Source: Cutibacterium granulosum (GTDB lineage Bacteria; Actinomycetota; Actinomycetes; Propionibacteriales; Propionibacteriaceae). From it: a stretch of 64,000 nucleotides of DNA. The position numbers and the translations under genes were made by a program. Position 1 is the first letter of the stretch. Every line of letters starts with the position of its first letter. The notes under the pieces were generated by a model, which saw only the letters and a program-made list of their open reading frames with translations, did not search any database and was not told the origin of the DNA. Below, one piece after another: positions 27,790 to 37,416 of the stretch. The DNA lies in contig NZ_LT906441.1 in assembly GCF_900186975.1 (NCBI RefSeq), forward strand, positions 1-64,000. Reading direction: 5' to 3'.

Positions 27790-28608
27790 TCAGGCTCCTG
27801 CGTTCTCAGTCTGCGGGGCTTTGGCCTCGGCCTGGCTCCCGTTGGAGCGGTTGGCCTCGGCTGCGCGACGACGTCCACCGCGGTCGGGGCGATCACCGCG
27901 GCCACGACGGCCACGCGGACCGCCGCGACGATTGCCCTGGGCGGCCTGGCGTGCGGCCTTCTGGGCGGCACGCTCGGCACGGGTGCCGGTGACGTCGCCC
28001 TTGTAGATCCACACCTTGACGCCGATTCGGCCATAGGTGGTGCGGGCCTCGAAGAAGCCGTAGTCGATGTCGGCACGCAGGGTGTGCAGCGGCACGCGTC
28101 CCTCACGGTAGCCCTCGGAACGGCTCATCTCGGCTCCGCCCAGACGGCCGGAGCACTTGATGCGGATGCCCTGGGCACCCGAGCGCATGGCAGACTGCTG
28201 GGCCTTGCGCATGGCGCGACGGAATGCGACGCGGGCAGCGAGCTGCTCAGCGATTCCCTGGGCGACCAGCTGGGCATCGGTCTCGGGGTTCTTCACCTCG
28301 AGGATGTTGAGCTGGATCTGCTTGCCGGTGAGCTTCTCGAGCTCCCGACGTACCCGCTCGGCCTCGGCACCGTTGCGCCCGATGACGATGCCCGGGCGAG
28401 CAGCGGAGAGGAAAATGGTGACGCGCTCGGAGCGACGCTCGATCTCGATGGAGGAGATACCGGCACGCTCAAGATTCTTCTTGAGCCAGTCGCGGATCTT
28501 GACATCCTCGCCCACCAGCTCGGCATACTGCTTCTCGGCGTACCAGCGAGTCTTGTGATCGGTCGTCACACCGAGACGGAAACCATGGGGATTGATTTTC
28601 TGGCCCAT
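27790..28608 (-). CDS. rpsC: 30S ribosomal protein S3
   Basis: This 272-aa protein lines the mRNA entry tunnel and has helicase activity on the ribosome. The ATG at 28608 gives [13 protein letters not shown]. The KH domain carries [20 protein letters not shown]. The C-terminal 55 residues form a basic, Arg/Gly-rich then polar tail that is longer than in E. coli. The open frame continues 50 codons upstream into rplV, but that part is not real. It lies 1 nt after rplV. Confidence 0.97.
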   Translation of the reverse strand: MGQKINPHGFRLGVTTDHKTRWYAEKQYAELVGEDVKIRDWLKKNLERAGISSIEIERRSERVTIFLSAARPGIVIGRNGAEAERVRRELEKLTGKQIQLNILEVKNPETDAQLVAQGIAEQLAARVAFRRAMRKAQQSAMRSGAQGIRIKCSGRLGGAEMSRSEGYREGRVPLHTLRADIDYGFFEARTTYGRIGVKVWIYKGDVTGTRAERAAQKAARQAAQGNRRGGPRGRRGRGDRPDRGGRRRAAEANRSNGSQAEAKAPQTENAGA

Positions 28609-28609
28609 G

Positions 28610-29074
28610 TCAGGCTCCCTTCCTGGTCTCGGTCTGGACGGTGGTGGCAGGACGGCCCTTCTTCGCCTTCTTGGGCTCAGGACGGGCATCCTTGGGCTCG
28701 ACAACCACGGTGATGTGGCTGCCGCGCTTGAGAATACGGCTTGCCGAACCCTTGGCACGGGGACGGATGCGGCGCATGGTCACACCCTCGTCGACAAAAG
28801 CCTGCGAAATGTACAGGTCGTCGCCGCGCAGACCCTCGGTCTGCTCGGCATTGGCCATGGCCGAGGCGATGACCTTGCGGACCGGCTCAGCAGCGACCTG
28901 CTGGGCGAACTTGAGCATGTCTACGGCCTCAGCCGCATCCATGCCGCGGACCAGGTCGACGACGCGACGGCACTTGCTCGGGCTCATCCGGACGTGACGC
29001 GCGATGGCGTAGGAACCAGGACGATCCCCGAGCAGGGCAGCGCGACGGCTCGGTCGGCTCTCAGTGGTGCTCAT
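28610..29074 (-). CDS. rplV: 50S ribosomal protein L22
   Basis: This 154-aa protein has a loop that lines the exit tunnel near the macrolide site. The core [20 protein letters not shown] and the loop [20 protein letters not shown] are intact. The C-terminal 35 residues are a Lys/Pro-rich extension. It lies 18 nt after rpsS. Confidence 0.97.
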   Translation of the reverse strand: MSTTESRPSRRAALLGDRPGSYAIARHVRMSPSKCRRVVDLVRGMDAAEAVDMLKFAQQVAAEPVRKVIASAMANAEQTEGLRGDDLYISQAFVDEGVTMRRIRPRAKGSASRILKRGSHITVVVEPKDARPEPKKAKKGRPATTVQTETRKGA

Positions 29075-29092
29075 GAATCAGCTTCCCTCTCG

Positions 29093-29374
29093 TCAGCGCC
29101 TGCGCGCCTTCTTGTCTTCCTTCACGTGGCCCTTGAACGTCCGCGTCGGGACGAACTCACCGAGTTTGTGCCCGACCATGGCCTCGGTGATGAAGATCGG
29201 GACGTGCTTGCGACCGTCGTGAACGCCGATGGTGTGCCCGATCATGTCGGGGGTCACCATCGAACGACGCGACCAGGTCTTGATGACGTTGTGCGTACCC
29301 GCCTCGTTCTGGGCATCGACCTTCTTGGCCAGGTGCTCGTCGACGAAGGGGCCCTTCTTCAGACTGCGTGGCAT
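29093..29374 (-). CDS. rpsS: 30S ribosomal protein S19
   Basis: This 93-aa protein of the small-subunit head has the conserved [15 protein letters not shown] start and the block [20 protein letters not shown]. It lies 15 nt after rplB. Confidence 0.97.
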   Translation of the reverse strand: MPRSLKKGPFVDEHLAKKVDAQNEAGTHNVIKTWSRRSMVTPDMIGHTIGVHDGRKHVPIFITEAMVGHKLGEFVPTRTFKGHVKEDKKARRR

Positions 29375-29389
29375 GTCTCAGACTCCCAA

Positions 29390-30226
<837 letters not shown>

Positions 30227-30246
30227 TGGAATTCCTTGTCTCTCGC

Positions 30247-30555
30247 TCAGGCGACCGGGCCGGAGAAGATGTCGATCCGGTCACCCTCGGCGACCGTGAC
30301 GATGGCGCGCTTGGTGTCGGGACGCTTGCCCATCCCGTAACGGGTGCGGCGCGTCTTTCCCTTGCGGTTCATCGTGTTGACAGAGGTGACCTTGACACCG
30401 AAGATCTCCTGGATGGCGATCTTGATCTCGGTCTTGTTGGCGGTGGGCTTCACCAGGAACGTGTAGGTGTTCTGGTCCAGCAGCCCATAGCTCTTCTCGG
30501 AGACGACCGGGGCAAGGATGATGTCCCGGTGGTCGCGGATCTTCACCTCGCTCAC
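30247..30555 (-). CDS. rplW: 50S ribosomal protein L23
   Basis: This 102-aa exit-tunnel protein docks trigger factor and SRP. It has [19 protein letters not shown]. The GTG start overlaps the rplD stop (GTGA). Confidence 0.96.
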   Translation of the reverse strand: MSEVKIRDHRDIILAPVVSEKSYGLLDQNTYTFLVKPTANKTEIKIAIQEIFGVKVTSVNTMNRKGKTRRTRYGMGKRPDTKRAIVTVAEGDRIDIFSGPVA

Positions 30556-31430
30556 TTGGTGTCCTCCTTCTTCACGGCGTTGATGAAGCCAGCGGCTTCG
30601 GCGGCCTCCTCGGTACGGAACCAGATCTCAGCGATCGTGCGGCCGTACCAGGGCGACGACGGGGTGTGGAACTTCTTGGACTCTTCCTTGGCCTTGATCT
30701 CGTAACCGGCCGGCGGATTGTCACCCCGGTAGGAGTCGGCACCATAGGGATGCAGCTCGGCGGCATCGGCCTCGGCGGCGTCCGCGTCGGCAGCGCTCGC
30801 CTTGTCACCCAGGAAGGTGTCAAGCGCAGTCTTGGTGAAGACCACGGTACGGGCATTGACGACGTCGTAGGTGTTGAGCTGGTCGACGGAGAGCACGTGG
30901 GCCTCGGCGAGGTTGCGCACCGACAGCCACGAGGTGACGTCGGCACGGTCCAGGACGACGAGAACCTTGTCGAGCTCGGCGACGCCGCTCAGGGCAGCCT
31001 TGGCGCTCTTGGTGGACGGCACGTCGCCGGCCACCAGCGAGTCGATGACGACGATCCGGCCGTCGCGAGCCCGATCGGACAGCGCGCTGCGCAGAGCGGC
31101 GGCAATCATCTTCTTGGGCGTGCGCTGAGCGTAGGAACGCGGCTGCGGTCCGTGAACGGTGCCACCTCCGGTCCACTGCGGGGCGCGGATGGAGCCCTGA
31201 CGAGCTCGTCCGGTACCCTTCTGACGCCACGGCTTCTTGCCACCACCGGAAACCGCACCACGAGTCTTGGTGGCGTGGGTCCCCTGACGGGCGGCAGCGA
31301 GCTGCGCGACGACGACCTGATGGATCAGCGGAATGTTGGTGTCGACGTCAAAGATCTCACCGGGAAGGTCGACCGAGCCGGCCTTGGCACCCTTGGCGTT
31401 GACGATGTCGATGGTCTTGGTCTGGTTCAT
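30552..31430 (-). CDS. rplD: 50S ribosomal protein L4 with C-terminal sunset-like domain
   Basis: This 292-aa L4 is far longer than the usual 200-215. The normal core runs to about residue 220, with the tunnel loop [20 protein letters not shown]. An Ala/Asp linker follows, and then a compact domain of about 50 residues with [32 protein letters not shown] and AAEAAGF. That pattern matches the short sunset domain seen in actinobacterial proteins such as ArfC. In E. coli L4 represses its own operon. The ATG overlaps the rplC stop (ATGA). Confidence 0.95.
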   Translation of the reverse strand: MNQTKTIDIVNAKGAKAGSVDLPGEIFDVDTNIPLIHQVVVAQLAAARQGTHATKTRGAVSGGGKKPWRQKGTGRARQGSIRAPQWTGGGTVHGPQPRSYAQRTPKKMIAAALRSALSDRARDGRIVVIDSLVAGDVPSTKSAKAALSGVAELDKVLVVLDRADVTSWLSVRNLAEAHVLSVDQLNTYDVVNARTVVFTKTALDTFLGDKASAADADAAEADAAELHPYGADSYRGDNPPAGYEIKAKEESKKFHTPSSPWYGRTIAEIWFRTEEAAEAAGFINAVKKEDTK

Positions 31431-32098
31431 GCGGCATCCCCATTCTTGGCGGCCTTCTTGGCGGCGCTGCGGACGACGACGAGCGAACCCTTCGGGCCGG
31501 GAACGGCGCCCCGGACCAGGATGAGTCCGCGCTCGGCGTCAACGGAGTGAACCTTGAGGTTCTGCACGGTCACGCGTTCGGCGCCCATGCGTCCAGCCAT
31601 GCGCATGCCCTTGAGGACCTTGCCTGGCGTGGAGCAGCCACCGATCGAGCCGGGCGAACGGTGCTTGCGGTGCACACCGTGTGTGGCACGCAGGCCTCCG
31701 AAACCGTGGCGCTTCATGACGCCGGCGGTTCCCTTGCCCTTGCTGGTGCCGGTGACATCGACGATGTCGGCGTCGGCAAAGACGTCAGCACTGATTTCCT
31801 GGCCGAGGGTGTACTCGGAGGCATCCGAGGTACGCAGCTCGACGAGGTGACGACGAGGGGTGACCCCCGCCTTGGCGAAGTGTCCCGCCTCCGGTTTGGT
31901 GACCTTCTTGGCCTTGACGGCACCGAAACCGAGCTGAACGGCGGAGTAGCCGTCGGTCTCGGGGGTGCGCACCTGGGTCACGACGCACGGACCGGCCTGG
32001 ATGACCGTCACCGGGACGATGCGATTCTCGTCGTCCCACAACTGGGTCATGCCGAGCTTGGTGCCCAGCAGCCCCTTCACTTTGCGCTCATTGCTCAT
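31427..32098 (-). CDS. rplC: 50S ribosomal protein L3
   Basis: This 223-aa protein near the peptidyl-transferase centre has the loop [27 protein letters not shown] intact around Gly/Ser positions where pleuromutilin resistance can arise. The ATG at 32098 gives the family start [23 protein letters not shown] five codons upstream overlaps the rpsJ stop and lacks a ribosome site. Confidence 0.96.
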   Translation of the reverse strand: MSNERKVKGLLGTKLGMTQLWDDENRIVPVTVIQAGPCVVTQVRTPETDGYSAVQLGFGAVKAKKVTKPEAGHFAKAGVTPRRHLVELRTSDASEYTLGQEISADVFADADIVDVTGTSKGKGTAGVMKRHGFGGLRATHGVHRKHRSPGSIGGCSTPGKVLKGMRMAGRMGAERVTVQNLKVHSVDAERGLILVRGAVPGPKGSLVVVRSAAKKAAKNGDAA

Positions 32099-32109
32099 GG
32101 TGCTCAACC

Positions 32110-32421
32110 TCACGGAAGCTTGATCTCGATGTCGACGCCAGCAGGAACGTCGAGACGCATGAGCGAGTCAACGGTCTTGGGGGTCGGTTCGAGGATGTCG
32201 ATGAGCCGCTTGTGAGTACGCATCTCGAAGTGCTCGCGGCTGTCCTTGTACTTGTGGGGTGAACGGATCACACAGAATACGTTCTTCTCGGTAGGCAGCG
32301 GCACCGGCCCCGCGACCTTCGCACCCGTCCGGGTCACCGTGTCGACGATCTTGCGCGCCGACGAGTCGATGACCTCGTGGTCGTAGGCCCGCAGCCTGAT
32401 GCGGATCTTTTGTCCCGCCAC
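32110..32421 (-). CDS. rpsJ: 30S ribosomal protein S10
   Basis: This 103-aa protein is also the antitermination factor NusE. It has the start [18 protein letters not shown] and [35 protein letters not shown]. The GTG start follows AAGGAA by 5 nt. It is the first gene of the S10 operon, after a leader of nearly 400 nt. Confidence 0.97.
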   Translation of the reverse strand: MAGQKIRIRLRAYDHEVIDSSARKIVDTVTRTGAKVAGPVPLPTEKNVFCVIRSPHKYKDSREHFEMRTHKRLIDILEPTPKTVDSLMRLDVPAGVDIEIKLP

Positions 32422-32815
32422 AGTTGTTCCTTCTACTCGTCTCTGGCGCGTCCAAGATTCCCTGACGTGGGAGTCCGGTACGCCCAGAGGGTTCCGGCGT
32501 GAGGAGCGAACTCCTCATTGGTCCCAACCTCACGATTCCGCAAGACGTGCGGGTCGAGAGGTCACATCACTCCTCCCCCACGCACTCGGGGTGTCGCGTA
32601 TCGAAAACCGCAGAACACCACCGATCACCAGCCGTAGAGGACCCCGTGAACACTGTGGACTTGTCTGCAGTCATCCGACGCTCACCCGCTTTCCGTGGGC
32701 TCGGCAGCAGACTCACCGTGTCGGTGACACCACTGCCGGTGGACTCCGGCGGTTGAGCCTGATCTCGTGGATCATGGGCGTGACACACCGCAGCCCCGTT
32801 CGGAGCAACTTGTAC
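32422..32815 (-). promoter_or_regulatory. Long S10 operon leader with UUCG hairpin
   Basis: No gene is seen in this stretch. The leader RNA contains a perfect 7-bp hairpin TGAGGAG-UUCG-CTCCTCA (32500-32517), about 80 nt before rpsJ, and a smaller CACCG/CGGTG stem near 32714. By analogy with the E. coli S10 leader, where L4 controls the operon, this could be a control region. That is inference. Confidence 0.45.
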
Positions 32816-32844
32816 AGTGTGTCATCCATGAGCCAGCAAGGCAA
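32816..32844 (-). promoter_or_regulatory. Promoter candidate for the S10 operon
   Basis: On the minus strand TTGCCT (-35, 32839-32844) and CACACT (-10, 32816-32821) are 17 bp apart. The -10 runs into CTGTACAAGTTGC (32805-32817), the same block found at the spc promoter. Transcription would start near 32809, about 390 nt before rpsJ. Confidence 0.5.
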
Positions 32845-32940
32845 ATCGAGAGCCTGCCCGAGAGCAGTTCGGCAGTCGGACCCCAGATTCAGCACGCCAT
32901 GACCGCTGCCGCCGCAGCCTCGGATGCAGGTGTGGTGTCC

Positions 32941-34605
32941 TCACCGACGCACCACGGTGACGGTCTTGGGAAGGTCGAGGTATTGGGACAACCAGGAGGT
33001 GACGGATTCCCGAGCACCCGCATAGTCGGGCAACCACTCGGGGGCCGGTAGCGTTTTCGGGACGACGACCGTGTCGAGCTCGCCACGACGTGCCGCATCC
33101 ACCTGGGCGTTGACCGCGCGCCAGGTTCCGCCATTGGTCGTCGCTCCCTGGAGCATGCCCCATGCCCCCTGCGGGCCGGTACCCAGACATGACGCCGTTG
33201 CGATGATGGCGAGGACCATGGCCACGTCCAGCCTCGGGGCGTGGATGCTGCCCCTCTCACCTTCTGGCTGCGCGCCAGGCCCCGACGCAGTGCCCTGCCG
33301 TGTCGCACCATCCATGGCCAGCGCCACGGCTGCCCACGCCCACATCAGTGCGCTCACGGTGAAGACCACCAGCCCCAGGAATGAGGTTCGGCCTCCCGGG
33401 GAGCCCTGGATCAGTGGCAGTGCGTAGTATCCGAATGCGGCCCCGGTCGAGACACCCACCATGCCGCAGCCGGGCATTCGGGCAATGAGCACGGTCAGGA
33501 CCACGAGAGCCGCCAGTGCAACCGCGAAGCATGCCCCGGCCAGCAGTCCAGTGGTCGACAGGTACAGGTGGATGTCTCCACGCATCTTGCGTCGGGTGAG
33601 CCGCGTCATGATGCGCAGACTGGTCGCAGCCACTCCGAGGGATACCACGCAGAAGAGGGTGAGCAGAATGCCGATGGTGCGGCGATGATAACCGCGCCTC
33701 ATCACCACCACACACATGGCGACGACCGACACGACGATGGCGAAGAACACCGCTGGGTAATTCGTGAGCGAGTGGCTGGCGGAGTGGACGACGAACGACA
33801 CCCGTTTCGGAATCTCCCCGGTCGACTGCGGGTACGGATATGGGCCACCCAATCGCAACCTACGCGCCCACAACCCCGGCATGCCCATTCTCGCGGTGTT
33901 GCCCACCGCCGTCACCACCAGGGCCACAGCCCATCGGGCAGTCCATTTCCCAGCAGGGGTGATGAGGGCCATGGCAACGATGGCTCCGACAATTCCTGGG
34001 GCATTCAGTTCATGGTGCATGCTTGCGACGAACGACAGGAACACCGCCACCCACAGCACCCAGCCGTGCCGGACGTTCGGCCCCCGCTGGGACCACAGGA
34101 GAAGGATGGCCACGATCCCGAGCGCCAAGCCCCACATGTAGCCGATGTTCGCGGCGATGAACATGATCGTGTCCCCGCCCATGTGCGGGTCAAGGCCGAT
34201 GAGCATCATCGGTACGAAAAATGCACCCACACCTGCCAAGAGGTCAGCACCGGCAGACACCACTCCCCGCAGGTTCCGAATGAGAGACCGCAGCATGAGC
34301 CACAGTGCCAACGACATGGCCAGCGACGAGATCACCAGAGGTATTCGGATCCATCCCCCCATGGCCATGATGAGTTGCACCATCATGTCCGAGAAACGGC
34401 CATTGCGCTCCGCCAGGTCATAGCGTGCAAACGGCACAAGACTTGACCAGTCAATACGACCGCCGAGAGTGCGGGATCGAGTGGCAAAACGCAAGTCGTC
34501 GATGTCCCACACCGGCGTGCGCCACACCAGAGCCCAGTAGCAGGTGACGAGACCCCAGAACCACACCACGGGGCGTCGCAGCACCCCGACATCACTGCTG
34601 CTCAC
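32941..34605 (-). CDS. Polytopic membrane protein, possible GT-C-like, unknown function
   Basis: This 554-aa protein has about 12 predicted membrane segments. An acidic motif WDIDDLRFA follows the first segment, then NGRFSD and MHHELNAPG. This arrangement, an early acid pair in a loop followed by NGR and HE motifs, resembles large-membrane glycosyltransferase-like families (DUF6056/GtrII kind), but the match is loose. The GTG start overlaps the gltX stop (GTGA). I cannot assign a function. Confidence 0.6.
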   Translation of the reverse strand: MSSSDVGVLRRPVVWFWGLVTCYWALVWRTPVWDIDDLRFATRSRTLGGRIDWSSLVPFARYDLAERNGRFSDMMVQLIMAMGGWIRIPLVISSLAMSLALWLMLRSLIRNLRGVVSAGADLLAGVGAFFVPMMLIGLDPHMGGDTIMFIAANIGYMWGLALGIVAILLLWSQRGPNVRHGWVLWVAVFLSFVASMHHELNAPGIVGAIVAMALITPAGKWTARWAVALVVTAVGNTARMGMPGLWARRLRLGGPYPYPQSTGEIPKRVSFVVHSASHSLTNYPAVFFAIVVSVVAMCVVVMRRGYHRRTIGILLTLFCVVSLGVAATSLRIMTRLTRRKMRGDIHLYLSTTGLLAGACFAVALAALVVLTVLIARMPGCGMVGVSTGAAFGYYALPLIQGSPGGRTSFLGLVVFTVSALMWAWAAVALAMDGATRQGTASGPGAQPEGERGSIHAPRLDVAMVLAIIATASCLGTGPQGAWGMLQGATTNGGTWRAVNAQVDAARRGELDTVVVPKTLPAPEWLPDYAGARESVTSWLSQYLDLPKTVTVVRR

Positions 34606-36104
34606 TGCCTTTTCATCTCGGCTTCGAATCTCTGCATGCGGTGCAGCGTCGACTGCGGGCCCAGGATCTCCATCACCTCGAACAGTGGCGGCGACACTCG
34701 TGATCCGGTCACTGCCACCCGCACCGGTGCAAAGGCCAGGCGTGGCTTGACGCCCATGTCGTCACACAGTCTGGCACGCAGTGCCGCTTGAATGGCATCG
34801 GCAGAGAAGTCGTCAAGCCCCTTGAGCACCTCGACCGCGGCATGCTGAATCTCGTCGGCACCGTCCTTGAGCTTGGCCACCGAGTCGGCGTCAAAGACCA
34901 AGGAGTCGTCGTTGACGAGCAGGAAGGCCAGTTTTGGCAGAGCTTCCGACAGCAGTGTCAACCGCTCACGCACCAGCGGCATCGCGGCACGGACGATGGA
35001 GCGGTCACGCTCGGTGAGATCGCGGCCCAGCACCTCCTGTGCCTGCCCCATCCGGTCGACGTACTCGAACACACGGCTCGTGAGAGCCTCCGGGTCGAGG
35101 TTGCGAATGTACTGCCCATTGAGCCAGTCGAGCTTCTTGAGGTCGAAGACCGGCCCGCCGGTGGCGATGTCCGCCCAGTCGAACCGTGCGACGAAGGACT
35201 CGAAGGACTCCACCTCCTGCCCCTCGCCGAGGATCGGGTAGGCCAGCAGCTGCAGGAAGTTGCGCAACGCATCGGGCAGGTAGCCCTGTTCCCGGAACCA
35301 CATGAGTCGTGCAGCGGGATTCTTGCGTTTGGAGATCTTGGACTTGTCGGAATTGCGCAGCAGAGGCATGTGCGCGAATCGCGGCACCTGCCAGCCGAGC
35401 CACGTGTACAGCAGGATGTGCTTGGGCGTCGAGGAGATCCACTCCTCGCCACGCACGACGGTGTCGATGCCCATGAGGTGATCGTCGACGACGACGGCCA
35501 TGTGGTACGTGGGGAATCCGTCAGCCTTGAGGATCACCTGGTCATCGGGCCGCGGCGCGTTGACGTGACCACGGATGAGATCGTCAAAGCCGAGCTCGAC
35601 GTCATCGGGCACGCGCATGCGCACGACGGGGTTCTCGGTGAAACCGGGAAGTTTGGCCCGCTCCTCCTTGGTCATGCCCAGGCACATGCGGTCGTACCCG
35701 GTCTGCGGGGACTTGGCCGCAGCCCGGTCGGCGCGCAGCTGGGCAAGACGTTCCTGGGAGCACCAGCAGTAGTAGGCGTGACCGTCCTCGATGAGCTTGT
35801 CGACGTAGGGACGGTAGGTGTCCAGCCGTTCGGACTGCTTGTAGGGGCCGTGCGGTCCACCCAGACGCGGACTCTCGTCGGGGCCCAACCCGAGCCAGTC
35901 GAGGGTCTGGTAGATCTGCTCCTCCGAGCCTTCGACCAGGCGATTCTGGTCGGTGTCCTCAATGCGAAGGACGAACTGGCCACCGGTCCTACGGGCCCAG
36001 GCCTTGTCGAACAGAGCCATGTAGGCGGTTCCGACGTGCGGATCACCGGTGGGAGACGGAGCTACTCGGGTACGTGCCGGCTGGGGGGCGCAATTCTCAG
36101 TCAT
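34602..36104 (-). CDS. gltX: Glutamate-tRNA ligase
   Basis: This 500-aa class I synthetase charges tRNA-Glu. The HIGH-equivalent HVGT is at 23-26 (PTGDPHVGTAY), the KMSKS-equivalent is KISKR near 255, and the C-terminal anticodon-binding region is complete. Because glnS is also present 1.3 kb away, this enzyme may be of the discriminating kind. It is first in a two-gene unit with the membrane protein. Confidence 0.97.
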   Translation of the reverse strand: MTENCAPQPARTRVAPSPTGDPHVGTAYMALFDKAWARRTGGQFVLRIEDTDQNRLVEGSEEQIYQTLDWLGLGPDESPRLGGPHGPYKQSERLDTYRPYVDKLIEDGHAYYCWCSQERLAQLRADRAAAKSPQTGYDRMCLGMTKEERAKLPGFTENPVVRMRVPDDVELGFDDLIRGHVNAPRPDDQVILKADGFPTYHMAVVVDDHLMGIDTVVRGEEWISSTPKHILLYTWLGWQVPRFAHMPLLRNSDKSKISKRKNPAARLMWFREQGYLPDALRNFLQLLAYPILGEGQEVESFESFVARFDWADIATGGPVFDLKKLDWLNGQYIRNLDPEALTSRVFEYVDRMGQAQEVLGRDLTERDRSIVRAAMPLVRERLTLLSEALPKLAFLLVNDDSLVFDADSVAKLKDGADEIQHAAVEVLKGLDDFSADAIQAALRARLCDDMGVKPRLAFAPVRVAVTGSRVSPPLFEVMEILGPQSTLHRMQRFEAEMKRQ

Positions 36105-36471
36105 GATGTGGTCAGCCTATCGCCGCGGCAGCGCACTGCGCACTCCAGCCACCCGCCAGGCGCTCCGGTGCTCACTCGTCATCGTCAACCGCCGATCCCC
36201 CGTGTCCATGGAGACCCCAGCTCCGTCGGGAGCCGGGGGCGGGCTCTGGGTCCATCTCCCATGCTCATGGGGACCTCACCGGACGGGGCTTACCGAGAGC
36301 CCCCATGCGGGAGCCCCCCGTGATCGCCGATCGCACATCAGAGTTGTACGGGCCAACGGGGCAGAGCGGTGCGAGGACGCCAGAGTATATGGGGCAACGG
36401 GTGAGGATGAACTTTCGGTGACCCCCGGCCGTCGTTGTGGAAGTTGACGAAAATCGGAATACAGTGTCAGC
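36105..36471. other. Divergent intergenic region gltX / sortase
   Basis: This 367-nt gap lies between divergent genes. A TTGACG (36443-36448) stands near the sortase start, but no -10 at good spacing follows. No convincing gene, terminator or named regulatory site is seen. Confidence 0.4.
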
Positions 36472-37215
36472 GTGAGCGAGAGTAACAGTCCCATGCCCTC
36501 CAACGAGGGCCATCAGCCTACCCATGCAGGCCCACAGCGTGGCAAGAAGCCGCACCGCGGGGCCATCATCGGGATCATTGTCGTGGCGCTGGCGATCATC
36601 ATCGCCGTCGTGGCGATCGTCCTGCACCAGAAGAAGGACGACGATGAGACATCGTCCTCGGCCGTGCCAGCGGCCACCGACATCACCCCCACGGCAAGGT
36701 CACAGGCCTCGTCAACCAGCGATCTCCCCAACGGTTGCTCCGCGAAGAGCTCGGCAATTGATCCCACGAAGGTCAAGATCGAGTCCCTCAACATCGATGC
36801 CAAGGTTTCTGCTGCCGGAGTCGATTCCAAGACGAATGCTCCAGGAGTCCCGCCCCTCAACGATCCGGTGAACTTCACCTGGTACAACAAGTCCGTCAAG
36901 CCAGGTGCACCGCAGGGCATGTCACTGCTGATGACGCACACTTACCACAAGGGTGGTGCGTCCGGAAACAAGATCCACGAGAGCCTCAAGCCCGGTGATG
37001 TCGTGCGTGTGAGCAGCGGCGACAAGACCATGTGCTACAAGGTGACCAACCAGCGCAAGATCTACGTGGACAAGTACTCGGCCGATGACGCCAAGTTCGT
37101 CTACAACAAGAACGGCACGCCCCGTATCGGAATCCTCATCTGCTGGGACTGGGACAAGAACGACAAGGAATGGGACTCCCGCGAGGTCTACGTCGCCGAG
37201 GCCATGTACTCCTGA
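36472..37215 (+). CDS. Sortase, class F-like
   Basis: This 247-aa membrane-anchored transpeptidase should cut LPXTG proteins and link them to the cell wall. It has a cytoplasmic N terminus, one membrane helix (31-51) and an outer catalytic domain with H156 (LLMTHTY), C224 (ILICWDW) and R237 (WDSREVY). The usual TLxTC is replaced by ILICW. C. acnes is known to carry a single class F sortase. The GTG start lacks a clear ribosome site, and the ATG at 36493 is an alternative. A nucleotidase with LPRTG lies two genes downstream. Confidence 0.88.
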   Translation: MSESNSPMPSNEGHQPTHAGPQRGKKPHRGAIIGIIVVALAIIIAVVAIVLHQKKDDDETSSSAVPAATDITPTARSQASSTSDLPNGCSAKSSAIDPTKVKIESLNIDAKVSAAGVDSKTNAPGVPPLNDPVNFTWYNKSVKPGAPQGMSLLMTHTYHKGGASGNKIHESLKPGDVVRVSSGDKTMCYKVTNQRKIYVDKYSADDAKFVYNKNGTPRIGILICWDWDKNDKEWDSREVYVAEAMYS

Positions 37216-37271
37216 TCCAGCCTTTCCAAGCAACCACTCCACACCATCGGCCAGCACGACTGTCCATCACA

Positions 37272-37310
37272 CACCCCCGAGAGTCCACGCGACGGACGAG
37301 CTCGGGGGTG
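37272..37310 (+). terminator. Hairpin terminator after sortase
   Basis: CACCCCCGAG (37272-37281) pairs with CTCGGGGGTG (37301-37310) over 10 bp with a 19-nt loop, 57 nt after the sortase stop. No T-run follows. Confidence 0.5.
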
Positions 37311-37416
37311 CGTGTCATTCTCGGGACTCGTGAGGATCCTCTGCGACTCCACCAGCTGGCCGGCACCGCACACCTCGTCACGCGGATGCATGACGCTTTC
37401 CGGTAGGGTTCGGTGC

